This document shows, one piece after another, positions 21,541 through 31,499 of a DNA stretch of 64,000 bases (the stretch's first letter is position 1; every line of letters begins with the position of its first letter). The translations under genes and the position numbers were made by a program. Source of the stretch: Eonycteris spelaea (Eukaryota > Chordata > Mammalia > Chiroptera > Pteropodidae); contig PUFA01000007.1 in the NCBI GenBank assembly GCA_003508835.1, positions 15,585,001 to 15,649,000 of the forward strand, given 5' to 3'. Below the pieces are notes generated by a model. That model did not search any database. It saw only the letters and a list, made by a program, of their open reading frames with translations, and was not told where the DNA came from.

Positions 21541-22424
21541 GAGAGGGAGGAGGGGAAGGGAGCAGGAGAGGGGTGTGTGTACTACGTAGGTCATGTAATG
21601 GTATTATTATTATTTGTATTCTTAAGATCAGAATCTGCAATAAGAATCTCTTAGTCTTTTCTAAACTACCCCTCTTAGTACCCTATAACAGAAGAATAAG
21701 CCAAACAGCCAAAGTTCTGATAAAAAAGGAGGGAAAATCTGCTGTGTAGAATGTGTCTCCAAAGCAGAAAACCTTTTGGAAAGTGTGTGTATAGTAGAGG
21801 GAGGGATAAAGAAGAAACTAATTGTCAGAGTGAGCAATTGATGCTACTTGTTTCTTTATCACTCAGTCTTGTTTCTCCTTGTTTCTTGATCAGGGCTGAC
21901 AAAGATTCCCAAAGGGACTGATCATGCTGCAAATTGGACAGCATCTCTGAGAACTCAGTTCCATACTTGAAATGGCAATATCAGCCAGCAGTCAGAAACT
22001 GATGTAAAGGGTTTCTGGTGCAGCTATGACAGCAGCAGAGGCAGCAATAAAAGGGAGATAACGTCAACTTGATCTATGGTTTGTAGGCCAAGAGAGGCAA
22101 GACTTTTCCACACTACCTTCTTTCTAACGTTCCTTTTCACCACTTGTTTGTTTCACTAACGAGATTGATTCTGCTTTTGAAAGTGACAGAGGCCCCTGTG
22201 CTTCCAAATTGAAAAGATTGGGAACAACTCCGACTGAGTGCTGGTGAACGTGGTTCGGTTAACCTGTGTATTTAAGTACCTAGTATACTATTTGAGTATT
22301 TATGATGTCACTTGGATATTTGAGTACCTGTTACATGAACCAGATATTGAATTATTGAAGGAAATAATGCCTCAAAGACAGCAGAATGAGATGTTACATA
22401 ATGATGAGTAGCAAAAATAAGTGT
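21541..22424. other. unique sequence, possible regulatory block at 21850-22260
   Basis: Starts with a short GGGA/GGAG-rich run (21539-21575). The part at 21850-22260 is unique, moderately GC-rich and free of long frames ('gcagctatgacagcagcaga', 'gggagataacgtcaac'). No gene is recognised. Confidence 0.35.
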
Positions 22425-22446
22425 CCCCCCCCCCCCAAAAAAAAAA
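22425..22446. repeat. (C)12(A)10 homopolymer pair
   Basis: Twelve C residues directly followed by ten A residues; a site prone to slippage and assembly error. Confidence 0.95.
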
Positions 22447-23530
22447 TACTGTGCCGCATGGTTCAAAAGGACACATACCATGTTTGGCTTATGGAATCAT
22501 GTGAGAAATTTCGAGAACGTGTGTTTGAAATGGGTCTTGAAGAATGATGTGATCTAGACAATTAGAGAGAAAAGGTACTGAGCTCCTTTCTAATCCTCAC
22601 TTCAGTATTTGTGGCTTTCTTAGGTGGAAGTTTTAATAGCTGGCTTGCAGGACCCTTGGAAAATTATTGAATTTATGTTTCAACATCATAGATGTAGACA
22701 GGTCACAATTTGAGTGGAATTTAAATGATAAATTTTTATAAAGATTTTATCAAGATTCTTCCCATATTGCAACATGTTTTCATAGCTCTCCCTCATTAAA
22801 GCTTTGTTTTTCACAACCACACATGTATCTTAATAGCCAGCATAAATATTATTAAGAGAAAGTGTGAGCTTGCAACTGAAATCTTTATTCACAGTTTGGA
22901 GGTAGAATTCTCAGGGGTCACAATTACTAACCTCACTGGCTTTTGACATGCAAACTGATCACTTTTTAAACATCCTCTTCAAACAATATTGGGAAACTGA
23001 CATTTTTGTCAATAATGATATTGATCAGTTTCATAAATATAATTTCCAGTGTTTAATATCAATACTTAAAGTGTTCCTGGCAAATATAAGAGAAAATAAG
23101 AATTCAGCTCTACTAATATCCACAAATTAGAATGAAAAGACTCAAAACCATCTTTAGATAAAAAATGTGGGAAATAACCAGACACAGGATGAAGCCAGTT
23201 TTATAGAGTGCTATTAACACAAATGAAACAAACCAATGTGAATGGTAAGGCCAAAACAACACTGAAAAGTATCCATGTGACCACACAGATTTCTGCTGTT
23301 TTTTTTAATCTGTTTTCTCTATTAATGCCCCCATCATGGATTTGTTATTGAACATGAACTTAGGTTTAGTGGGCCACCCATGTGGAAAAATTCAATGCGG
23401 AGTCGAGCTGCTGATCTGAATCTCTGCTGAGAAATGAAAGCTAGAAACATAGATGTGAAGGTCACCCACATAGAGATGATAGTACAACTATGGGAGTATC
23501 GTCATAAAAGAGAGAGGTTACATCGAGTAG
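22447..23530. other. unique sequence, no feature recognised
   Basis: Words such as 'gaaatgggtcttgaagaatg' (22526-22545) hint at an old antisense L2, but not enough survives to delimit it. Confidence 0.35.
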
Positions 23531-23534
23531 AGAG

Positions 23535-23645
23535 CAGTGATTATCAATCCTGAGGGTTTCCAGCAGCTATTTTAGAAACACCGAACACAGGCCGCATACT
23601 AGACATCATGGAGCAGAATCTTTGGGAGAGGGGTGTTTCTCAGAA
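23535..23645 (+). repeat. MER5A-like hAT-Charlie fragment
   Basis: 'agtgattatcaatcctgagg' corresponds to the MER5A terminus cagtggttctcaaccctggc; 'gcagaatctttgggagaggg' corresponds to its middle (agaatctctgggggtgggg). Only one half of this non-autonomous DNA transposon remains. Confidence 0.55.
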
Positions 23646-24905
23646 ATTGATACGTTTAAAAAAGTATCTCCATATTGACATGTATCAATATTTTTTAGTT
23701 GAGGAGGTCCTAGAAAAATGCCTACAAGTTTGAAACAAGTTTGAAACAAGACATTTTTTTTCTTTCTATATATATAAAAAAATAAATATTTCTGTGCTCT
23801 ATAGCTTATTCATTGTTAGCATCAAAAGTTGCACTAGAAGTGCTCTTGTATCTCAGTATTATTAATTAATGAATCCTTTAGGTTGTGCCGGGAATTAATT
23901 TTTTATAAGCATTTTCCTCATTCTCTTTTACCAAGCGTACGTTAACTGAGGTCTCCACAACTGCTAAAGGGAATTGACCGGATTCTCTCACACGATGCAT
24001 AAACAAATAGCTTGGCATGATATTTGCTTATTAAGCACTGGCACCCCAAAGGGACTAATCACTCGGCAATACAAAAGTGTTAAGATTGAAATCTTTTTAG
24101 TAAACTGTTTGAAATGATGGCACCATAAGGCTTTTATTACAGCGAGGTTTTTTCCGTTTCGTTTCGTTTTGTTCTGTTCTGGATGTGGAGAACAGTTGAC
24201 CGAAGGATTTCTGTTTTCTGAATCCATGTGTGATACTGTTAATATCTGTCGTAAGAATTTGATAAAGTCATTTTTTCCTTATACATTCTGAAGCTGGAAG
24301 AAGCCATCTCCCCTAAATTATAGATGGTTTTGCTCAAGTGGAAGCAATACTCACTTTCCCGCTTTCAGGTCTTGTAACTGAGGTTCCTCCTGAGGCGTCC
24401 AGGTATGCGTGCTCTTGCTCACCTTTCCACCCTAAGGTAATGACCATGCCTTTGGCATGATCATAGATTCTGAAAGATTGTGCTGCAGTAGACCAAATTA
24501 AGCACTACTTTCTACTAAACCCCAGGAAATAGCTTTCATCCGCAAATGCATTTAAAGTTATGTATTTTGATATTTAACTCCTTTGATATATAGCCCATTG
24601 CTTGCCCTTTGCCATAAGAAATTCTCAGGGTATAACTTTTATTACCCTTGAGAAACACCATACGATTTTGTATGCTGCAATATCATCCCAGCCTGTTTCA
24701 TTTGCAATCCTGCTATAAAATATAGGCTCACACTCATAGTTCTAATTATTGTGCGGTGGGGGATGGGGGAGTGGGGGCAGTGCATGACAGACAGCAACAA
24801 GAGATAAGCTAAGTATATGATTGTACATGATTGTACAAAAACACTTTAGAGGTCAAAAACAACAGCTCTAAGCGAGGAAAGATACAATGGAGATGAAACG
24901 TTTTC
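23646..24905. other. unique sequence
   Basis: Small structures only: two tandem copies of caagtttgaaa near 23727-23749, and a degraded (GTTTC)n/(GTTCT)n run at 24153-24180. A minus-strand frame at 23988-24227 lacks resemblance. Confidence 0.4.
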
Positions 24906-24919
24906 AAAGCAGATGGCTG
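24906..24919. repeat. left target-site duplication of 5S SINE
   Basis: aaagcagatggctg, matched by aaagcagagggctg at 25147-25160 (13 of 14 identical). It flanks the SINE exactly, as expected for LINE-dependent retroposition. Confidence 0.85.
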
Positions 24920-25146
24920 GCCTATGGCCATGCCGCCCTGAGCAAGCCCCATCTCTTCTCATCTTGGAAGTTAAGCAGGGTCGGGCCTGTCTAGTACTTA
25001 GCTGGGAGACCACCAAGGAAGACCAGGTGCTGTAGGCATTAAATAAATAATAAATAAATAAATAAATAAATAAGGGATTGTAAGCTGACAAGGTCCTTGC
25101 AGTCTGTGAGGTGAACCAAGGGTTGCCTCACCTAAAAAAGAAAAGA
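24920..25146 (+). mobile_element. 5S rRNA-derived SINE (megabat MEG-type)
   Basis: The first ~117 nt (24920-25037) align end to end with mammalian 5S rRNA: 5' 'gcctatggccatgccgccct', A-box 'aagttaagcagggtc' at 24968-24982, intermediate element near 24985, C-box 'gctgggagaccacc' at 25001-25014, and 3' 'ccaggtgctgtaggc'. These are the internal RNA polymerase III promoter elements of type 1. A short (AAAT)n tract follows (25038-25072), then a non-5S body starting 'agggattgtaagctgacaag' and ending 'gggttgcctcacct', and an A/G-rich tail. Target-site duplications flank it. The body is shared with the antisense copy at 25828-26016, which shows a true SINE family rather than a 5S pseudogene. 5S-headed SINEs are known from Pteropodidae; the family assignment is from memory. 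Confidence 0.9.
25038..25072. repeat. (AAAT)n microsatellite inside the SINE
   Basis: About eight AAAT units between the 5S head and the 3' body. The other copy has only a short A-rich linker here, so the array grew after insertion. Confidence 0.9.
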
Positions 25147-25160
25147 AAAGCAGAGGGCTG
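25147..25160. repeat. right target-site duplication of 5S SINE
   Basis: aaagcagagggctg, one mismatch to the left copy at 24906-24919. Confidence 0.8.
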
Positions 25161-25404
25161 ATGGACTGTAAGACAGGCTGAATAAAGAACTATACCCCAG
25201 TAAGCGATAACACTTATCTTGGTACTTATAGAAATATGTGGCATTACTCTCAATACAACAGGATTTGCTCTTGTGCTTTATTTTTACTTTCTTTAAAAAA
25301 GAGGAGAAAAACAACCTAAACACACACACACATATAAAATGATATGAAAAGTCTGCTTGGGAATTCTGGCAATGCACTTTTTAAGAAATTGAAAAACGAG
25401 TTGG

Positions 25405-25827
25405 GAATGATTTTCTAAATCCATTCTCTAAACAAATACTTATCTAGTTCTTATTTTTAACTGGATACATTTCTAGATGCTTTGTGGCAATCAAGATAGA
25501 CTTAACCACTCTTTTCATGGCATTTACATTCTGGAGAAAGGAATGGCATGACACGAGTAATTGTTTTGAGGTCTCTTGACTGTTAGGACGAGAGGCTTAC
25601 AGGGCACAAAGGGAACACTTAGCAATGTTGGCGTGTGCCAGCCATCCTACCCAGGTGACAAAGTCAGGGGATACCAGTGGAAGGGTAAGTAGCATCCAGA
25701 GTTGTGAAACCTGGGGAAAAACAAAACAGAGTTCAGAGAGTGATGGGAGTTCAGCCTCCAGCCCCCACAGCTGGCAGGTGAGATACCATTAGCACAGGCA
25801 CTAGAGATGGTACTGGAGATTGGTAAG
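25405..25827 (-). repeat. L2 LINE fragment, antisense (left part, interrupted)
   Basis: 'cattctctaaacaaatactt', 'ggatacatttctagatgctt', 'catggcatttacattctgga' and 'gacacgagtaattg' follow the antisense L2 3' end. Similarity weakens after about 25600. The element seems to resume at 26025, on the far side of the 5S SINE. Confidence 0.55.
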
Positions 25828-26016
25828 TCACTTATTATTATTTTTCAGGTGAGGCAGCCCTTGCTGGACTTTGTCAGTTTACAATCCCTATTTTCTTAGC
25901 CTACAGCACCTGGTCTTCCTAGGTGGTCTCCCATCCAAGTACTAACCAGGCCTGACCCTGATTAGCTTCCAAGATCAGACAGGATCGGTCTTATTCAGGG
26001 TAGCATGGCTGTAGAT
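25828..26016 (-). mobile_element. 5S rRNA-derived SINE, antisense copy
   Basis: The 5S head is antisense at 25899-26016; read on the minus strand it gives 'ggaagctaatcagggtcagg' (A-box region) and 'ttggatgggagaccacc' (C-box, plus 25924-25940), closer to functional 5S than the first copy. The body lies at 25846-25898 ('agggattgtaaactgacaaa' and 'gggctgcctcacct' on the minus strand) and the tail, A-rich with AAT units, at 25828-25845. Possible target-site duplications are agattggtaag (25817-25827) and agatggtaag (26013-26022), with one gap. The copy interrupts an older antisense L2. Confidence 0.88.
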
Positions 26017-26024
26017 GGTAAGGT

Positions 26025-26255
26025 GAATGTATGAAGAGGAGGCAAGGCCCTGATAGAGGTGTGCTTAGGACTGGGATGCCATTGAGGGATTTTTAAACAG
26101 GAAAATGATCTGATTAGTTTTGTTAAAACTAGTTTGTATTCGGTGATGGAGGGATTGGAGTGAAGCCAATGGAGATGGGAGGAGACCAGTAAGGGGACTA
26201 TTAAAGGGAGGAGGTAAGAGAGTGGGAGACTTAGACTAAGTGGTCGTCAGTAGGA
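26025..26255 (-). repeat. L2 LINE fragment, antisense (right part)
   Basis: 'aggcaaggccctgatagagg', 'ggatttttaaacaggaaaat', 'gatctgattagttttg', 'ggagaccagtaaggggacta' match, in order, the antisense L2 segment that normally reads ggccttgtgggcc ... gttttgagcaggggagtgacatgatctga ... ggagaccagttaggaggcta. Confidence 0.75.
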
Positions 26256-26689
26256 TAGAGGTGTAACTAGTATGTCCTCCTCCATCCACTTGCCTGAGAA
26301 ACATAATGTGTGGAGTCCTCATTTTATATTTCAAAGACATATATATCTTCTCCCTGAATTCTTTCTCCCGTAATGAGCTTAGAAACTCCAGAAGTCCATT
26401 CAGTTCAACGGGTTGACAAAAATAATTTTAACTACTATTTTGCTTTGAGCACTATTTTCTCATTTTATATTTTGGAGGCACATTATGAGCCAAAGGTGGT
26501 AAAAACTAGTTTGTGTTTACTGCTTAGCAAGTATTCTCCATGTTGTCTTCCAAATCTCTTTAGAATGTATGGGTACAAAGTATGCTTAGTTCAGAGTACT
26601 CATATCTGAGTACTCAGCCATAAAGGAAGTAGGAAAACACCTGTTATAAGTACAGGTTGACTGCTCTGGTTACTACTGTTGCTTGTGCA
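26256..26689. other. unique sequence, no feature recognised
   Basis: Contains a 78-codon plus-strand frame (26373-26609) without resemblance. Confidence 0.4.
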
Positions 26690-27310
26690 AGACCTTTATT
26701 TAAGTACCTCTCAGTTAACATCAGGAATGTAAAAATAGATGAAATAGATTATGTTTCCCAACTGTGGCCATACATCTTCCATCCCTTGTGCTCTTTGGGA
26801 CCTTACCACTCTGCCATCCAGATGTGGTCCCTAATTACCTTCTCCTTAAATCTGAGGTGGCTTGCAATGAGTTCGTAACCAGCTGAGCATGGCAAAAGTA
26901 AGGTACATGACTTTCAAGATCTGGTTGTGAAAAGTGACACAATTGCTACTTCGTTAGTTGGGAGACTTCCCTTTGGAGCCCTGAGCCATTATAGGAGGAC
27001 TTTCCTGAGGGTCCCATGCTCTGGGAAACGTCAGGCTCATCAAGAGGCTGTGTGGATCGTTCTGGTCAACTTCAGCTGTGGTCCCGGCCAATAGCCAGTG
27101 TTGGCCTTTAGATAATTTCAGCCACTTGCGCTCAAGTTGCCTCAGCATTTGCACATTTCCAGCTGAGGCTTCAGGTGTGGGACAGTTATAAGTTGTTCTT
27201 GCTATGTTCTCTGTGTATTACAGACACACAGAATCCATGAGCTTACTGTTTTTAAAATGTCATTATTTGGGGATGATTTGGTTATGCAGCAATACTAACT
27301 GGAACAGTTA
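26690..27310 (+). mobile_element. MLT1-type MaLR LTR
   Basis: A long old solo LTR. Left to right: 'atgtttcccaactgtggcca', 'gtggcttgcaatgagttcgt', 'gaaaagtgacacaattgcta', 'ctttggagccctgagccatt', 'ggtcccggccaatagccagt', and the diagnostic terminus 'tttggggatgatttggttat' with 'gcagcaatactaactgg'. The last part is the usual MLT1 end (ggtagtttgttacacagcaatactaactg). There is no internal retroviral coding region. Such LTRs contain decayed promoter and polyadenylation signals. Confidence 0.75.
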
Positions 27311-27603
27311 GTGTGATTCCCAAACATTGTATTTATGGAGGAGAGTTAATATGCACCAAGGATATTTAAATGAGAATTGCTGTCTTATTATGGCAACTAG
27401 GATTTAATTTAAAAAATACAGTGGACAGGAGTATCAAGTCCATTCGTTTTCTTATTTTTTACGTAATTGGGTCACAGTGAGATTAAAAATATAGAGGAAA
27501 GAGAAATAATCGGCATTAAATAAACTTATTCAGCCTTTTCAAAGACACATGAAAAAATCCCTACTCAGAATTTCCTTATAAGGCCATTGTTAATTTTCAG
27601 GCC

Positions 27604-27622
27604 TTTTTTTTTTTTTTTTTTA
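27604..27622. repeat. (T)n homopolymer
   Basis: About 19 T residues in unique sequence. Confidence 0.9.
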
Positions 27623-28770
27623 ATTTTTCATTTCTTTTTTGCTGACCTTTGCATCCAAGAGGGAAAAAATGATCCAAACTAGATAACCAATGGACTCTTT
27701 TTTAGTGCTATGAAAGATAAAATAAAGAATAAATGATTTCTAGGATCTGAGACTCAATGAATTAATTGTTCATTATAAAATGCGCTTTGTTAATTTCGCA
27801 GCTCTTTTATTTTTAGATTTTAGAGAAACATGATTATAGGTGTGTCATTAAGACTTAATCAAAAGGAAGAAAAGCAGTCACATAATCTTAACAATCCAAG
27901 TTGTAGCATTTTCCCTGGGGAGCTCTTTAGCCCTTATCTAGTATTCATTGTGTCATCCTTTCCCTGACACTGTGAGGTCTGTAGCTTCTAGTTACTTAAT
28001 AGTGTTTACAATCATTAGGCTTATGTTATGTCCCATTCTATTGCATGGAGATTTACAATCGGAAGATAAGATCAGGCGAAGTGATGCATATCAATTCAGA
28101 AATGATAGATGGGGCTAGTTCTCTTCCTTTTTAGAAAAGGAATGAAATCAATTTCTGATCAGAGGAAAGAAAGTGGGGAGGTTGCTTGTGTGTCTTGTCT
28201 CTCATCTCTGTTGAGCAAGATTATGTAATGACTTAAATACTATGCAGATTTTAGAAAGCATATGCATGTCAAGTATGCAGATTTAGTTCTTTGGAAGCAT
28301 TACAAAATTCTGTTATCCGATGTAAATGTAATGCTGATGAAAGATTGCCAACATGGATAATGAAAGAGAATTTTTTCTACACAACTATGTGTTCAAGTAG
28401 CTATTTAATAAATATTCTTCTTTATACTACTATAATGCATTGGTGATGGTCTTGTTCCTTTGCCAAGTCTTTTGATTATGCCGTGTCTTGGAAGACCTTT
28501 TATTCAAAACAGTGGAAAAATTGTTACAATTAAAGATAAAACAGTACTTAAAATTACTTTGTTAACATACATTAAAAACCAAGGAAATCCAATTATTTTC
28601 ATAACTGTCATTCTTTAAGAAATGTTTTGAGAAATAAGAGATATGGTAAGCATTGCAGTGGGTAAAAAAAAAAATCAATCTGAAATTGTCCCTGACCTCA
28701 AGGCTGTTTTAATATAGAACAGGAGTGTGATGGGTGTTAATAACCATAAAACAAAGAAACAGAAGAGTGG
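27623..28770. other. unique sequence, no feature recognised
   Basis: AT-rich. Contains 'gcatatgcatgtcaagtatg' (28259-28278), an octamer-like palindromic word within a small unique block at 28240-28430. Confidence 0.4.
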
Positions 28771-28771
28771 A

Positions 28772-29170
28772 TGCCCTCCACAGCCTTCTGACCTTCGCTT
28801 GTCACTTTCGTCTATTCTGCATGTAGCAGCCAGAAAGATCTGAAAGCACACAAAAATAATGTCTTTCCCTATTGGGCTTCTTCAGGACTCCGTTGTCATC
28901 CATTTGGAGTAAAATCCAAATGTCTGACAGAACCTCCAGCGTCTGTGTATTCTGCACTCTGTCTGCTTTTCCGATCTCACGTCAGGCCATTCTTTCCCGC
29001 CTTCTTCCCTCTTCAGCTCCACTAGGTACTTGGTATATCCCTCTGACACTTCAACCATGCTCTTGCCTTAGCCTGTACGCATTTTCCTCCGGCTTCCCAT
29101 GGCTGCACCCTCTCTTAATTCAAGTCCTTGTGCATTCTCCTGGAAAGGGGATTGTGTGGGCCAGACAAAA
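28772..29170 (+). repeat. L2 LINE fragment, sense
   Basis: Sense L2 region: 'tctattctgcatgtagcagc', 'cagaaagatctgaaagcac', 'catttggagtaaaatccaaa', 'ttccgatctcacgtcaggcc', 'gctcttgccttagcctgtac'. This is the sequence downstream of the L2 reverse transcriptase. The overlapping 113-codon frame (28872-29213) is not in the L2 frame as far as I can tell. Confidence 0.75.
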
Positions 29171-29930
29171 ATCACATTATCGCATGTCTCAGGTGCTCTT
29201 CATTCTGAATTAATAGTCAACTTAAATGAATATCGAGTGGAAAAGTAGTTACAAAAGTAGGAGAGGAAAAGGCTTATGTGGGATTGGTTAATCCCACCTT
29301 TTTGGCAGTATTGGTAGTATGATATAGTGGGCTGGATGATGGCATCATAATTTCAGTTCTCTCTTGGTATTAGAGATTAGAGCTCCTCCTCCTTGTGAAG
29401 GTTGCTTTCTAAAGAACAAGATGGAAAACTTCAAGTCCCTGCCTGGTGACTTACTTGTTGGAGGAAAATTTACATATATAAGAGAGTGAGAGGCAAGCAG
29501 AAACTAAGGAACACAGAGGGAGACAGACCCATAAGGTGCTTAATCCGTTTAATGACTCCTAGAGTCTTATTACTATCAAACAGGAATGATATATAAATTT
29601 TCTCATAAAATCATCATTCATTGAATAAGCTCTTAAGGAGCATCTGTTGTGACATCTAACGCAGTGTAAATTGCTGGGTGATGAGTCCACAAGAGTAGGG
29701 GGTACAAATAAAGCTCCCCAAATGCTTGCTTTCAGTTTGGGGCTTATTCTTTGACATTGCAGCCATTATTCATGTGACAGAAATAAGCAGTTACTCTTGG
29801 AATAGCACAGTGTAGAGAGGGCAAAGTCCTTACAGACAAATAAACAATAAATAAATAAACTCAAGGAAACCAAGAGAGAGTAAAACAATTTAAACATTTG
29901 GGAGATGGCACTGATGGTGACCATAAAGAT
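29171..29930 (-). repeat. possible L2 remnants, antisense, in unique sequence
   Basis: Weak antisense L2 words at 29608-29720 ('cattcattgaataagctctt', 'gatgagtccacaagag') and 29815-29870 ('gagggcaaagtccttacaga', 'caaataaacaataaataaat'). The rest is unique. Confidence 0.35.
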
Positions 29931-29937
29931 GTCGGCG

Positions 29938-30165
29938 ATTGTAATGAACACATATCAAGTATTTATTGTGGTCTGTGCACTTTTAAACACAAATTACGTA
30001 GTTCTCAAAAAATCCTATGATATAGGTATTATGATTCCCTAATTTACTGATGAGAAAAATACACAGAAAAATTAAATAACTTGACTAAAGTTGCATAACT
30101 GATAATTGACAGAACCAGGACTGAACTTAAGGCAATCTCTCTCTAGCTTCCAGAAATTCTGATCT
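29938..30165 (-). repeat. MIR SINE, antisense
   Basis: 'tcaagtatttattgtggtct', 'aatttactgatgagaaaaat', 'aaataacttgactaaagttg', 'agaaccaggactgaactta' and 'ctctagcttccaga' follow antisense MIR order over most of its length. Confidence 0.8.
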
Positions 30166-30589
30166 TGAGATTTATAATACATTATCAAGCTCATAATGCA
30201 TTTATGAAGTTAAGTGAAATTGAAATATATAGAATGCATTTTTGATTAAAAAAAACATTTACCAATGACTGTATTATATTGCCAATAATTTAATTAGGGG
30301 AACTCTTAATTAGGAGTGTGACTGATTTTATATAGCAGCGATGAGGTGAAAGGTGGAGATATGATTGACTGACCTGAGCCATTTCCAGTTGCCATGAATT
30401 TTTGAACTCTCAGAAAAAGAATTCTTGTTTGAACTAGCTGATTTTGCATGAATCAGTCTTTGGGAACTGCTGTGTAAGATAGTCTCGTCATTCCCAGAGT
30501 CAGAGGGACTGATACAGCTTCACATATTGCTGGCATGTCCTGAATCCACTTGCCTGTCAAGATTTTGAAAGACATTAAAGTAGTTTTCA

Positions 30590-30960
30590 AATATTCAAAC
30601 CTGGGCCGGGGGGAGACTCTCCGAGTGTCACCATTTGAAAAGAAATAAATTGTGTCAAGTGTTTACTACTCAATTCCTCCCTTGAAATTGGCTTGTCAAA
30701 TTTGCAGGAGAAGGTGGATTCTTCCTGTCAGTTTCCGTAAATAGCAGGGCAGGAGCCTCTCAGATATGCAGCATTTAAAAACACCAAAAGGGTGAGAGAG
30801 GCTGCTGCACAGACCGGGCGTCAAGGCTGAAAGGTAGGAAGGCAGTGCCAGGGAAATAACCATATTTTTGTGAACTGTCCCGTTTCCACTCTTCTTACTA
30901 CAGATGCGCTCAGCTCGAACTTACAGCAGGTGAGTTCACAAAAGAAGAGTAAAAGGTACA
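30590..30960 (+). promoter_or_regulatory. unique GC-richer block with possible splice-site pair
   Basis: Non-repetitive and richer in GC and CpG than its surroundings ('gggccggggggagactctcc', 'cacagaccgggcgtcaagg'). Near its end is a pyrimidine-rich tract and acceptor (ccgtttccactcttcttactacag, split here: cgtttccactcttcttac then tacag at 30899-30903), then 26 nt (30904-30929) and a strong donor cag|gtgagt at 30927-30935. It could be a conserved element or a small non-coding exon. Both readings are unproven. Confidence 0.3.
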
Positions 30961-30999
30961 GCAGTGATTCCCAACTTACCAATACAAAGTCCTCTTAAA

Positions 31000-31480
31000 T
31001 TTATTTATTTTAAAAGGTATTATTGCATCTTTAATGTTTAGAATGAACCAAATGCCACAAATGCGTGTAGAATGAAACACAAAGCGTATATGCACTGCCA
31101 TTTCCAGCCATACTCTGTGAAATAACCAGAGATAGCAGTTTTAAGTTTATCTTTGCAGCTTTCTTTTTACATTTTGCGTAACTATACATGTACATACACA
31201 CATACAGAATGGTGGTTTTGTGAACACCTTTTTTTTTTTTTAATTGAACAGTACATTTTAGTCATCTTTCCATGTCATTCTTTTCAAAGGCGGGATAAAG
31301 ATTAAAGATAGGTATGCAGTATAGTTTATCTACCCAGTTATGTATTGATGAATAGTTTGTTTCTAGTTTTTTGTTTGTGCTTCTGTTCTTAAACACGATG
31401 CTGTAGAAACTTTACCTCTGGCCATAGTTGGGTGACTGGTTCCAAACTTATCCTCCTGTCATGAGCAACTATAAAGTACA
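31000..31480 (-). repeat. old LINE-1-type 3' region, antisense
   Basis: 'ttgaacagtacattttagtc', 'atctttccatgtcattcttt', 'gtttgtttctagttttttgt' and 'aaacacgatgctgtagaaac' follow the order of antisense L1M 3' sequences (atttttccatgtcatt ... aggttgtttccaattttttg ... aacaatgctgcaatgaac). The beginning is uncertain. Confidence 0.55.
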
Positions 31481-31499
31481 TAAAGTATATGAGACCACC

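Noticed and set aside
24920..25037. Functional 5S rRNA gene
   Set aside because: Several changes within conserved 5S positions, no T-run terminator after the 3' end, a SINE body instead, and target-site duplications.
24906..25160. tRNA-derived SINE
   Set aside because: The promoter region is 5S-type (A-box, intermediate element, C-box) with no tRNA-like B-box.
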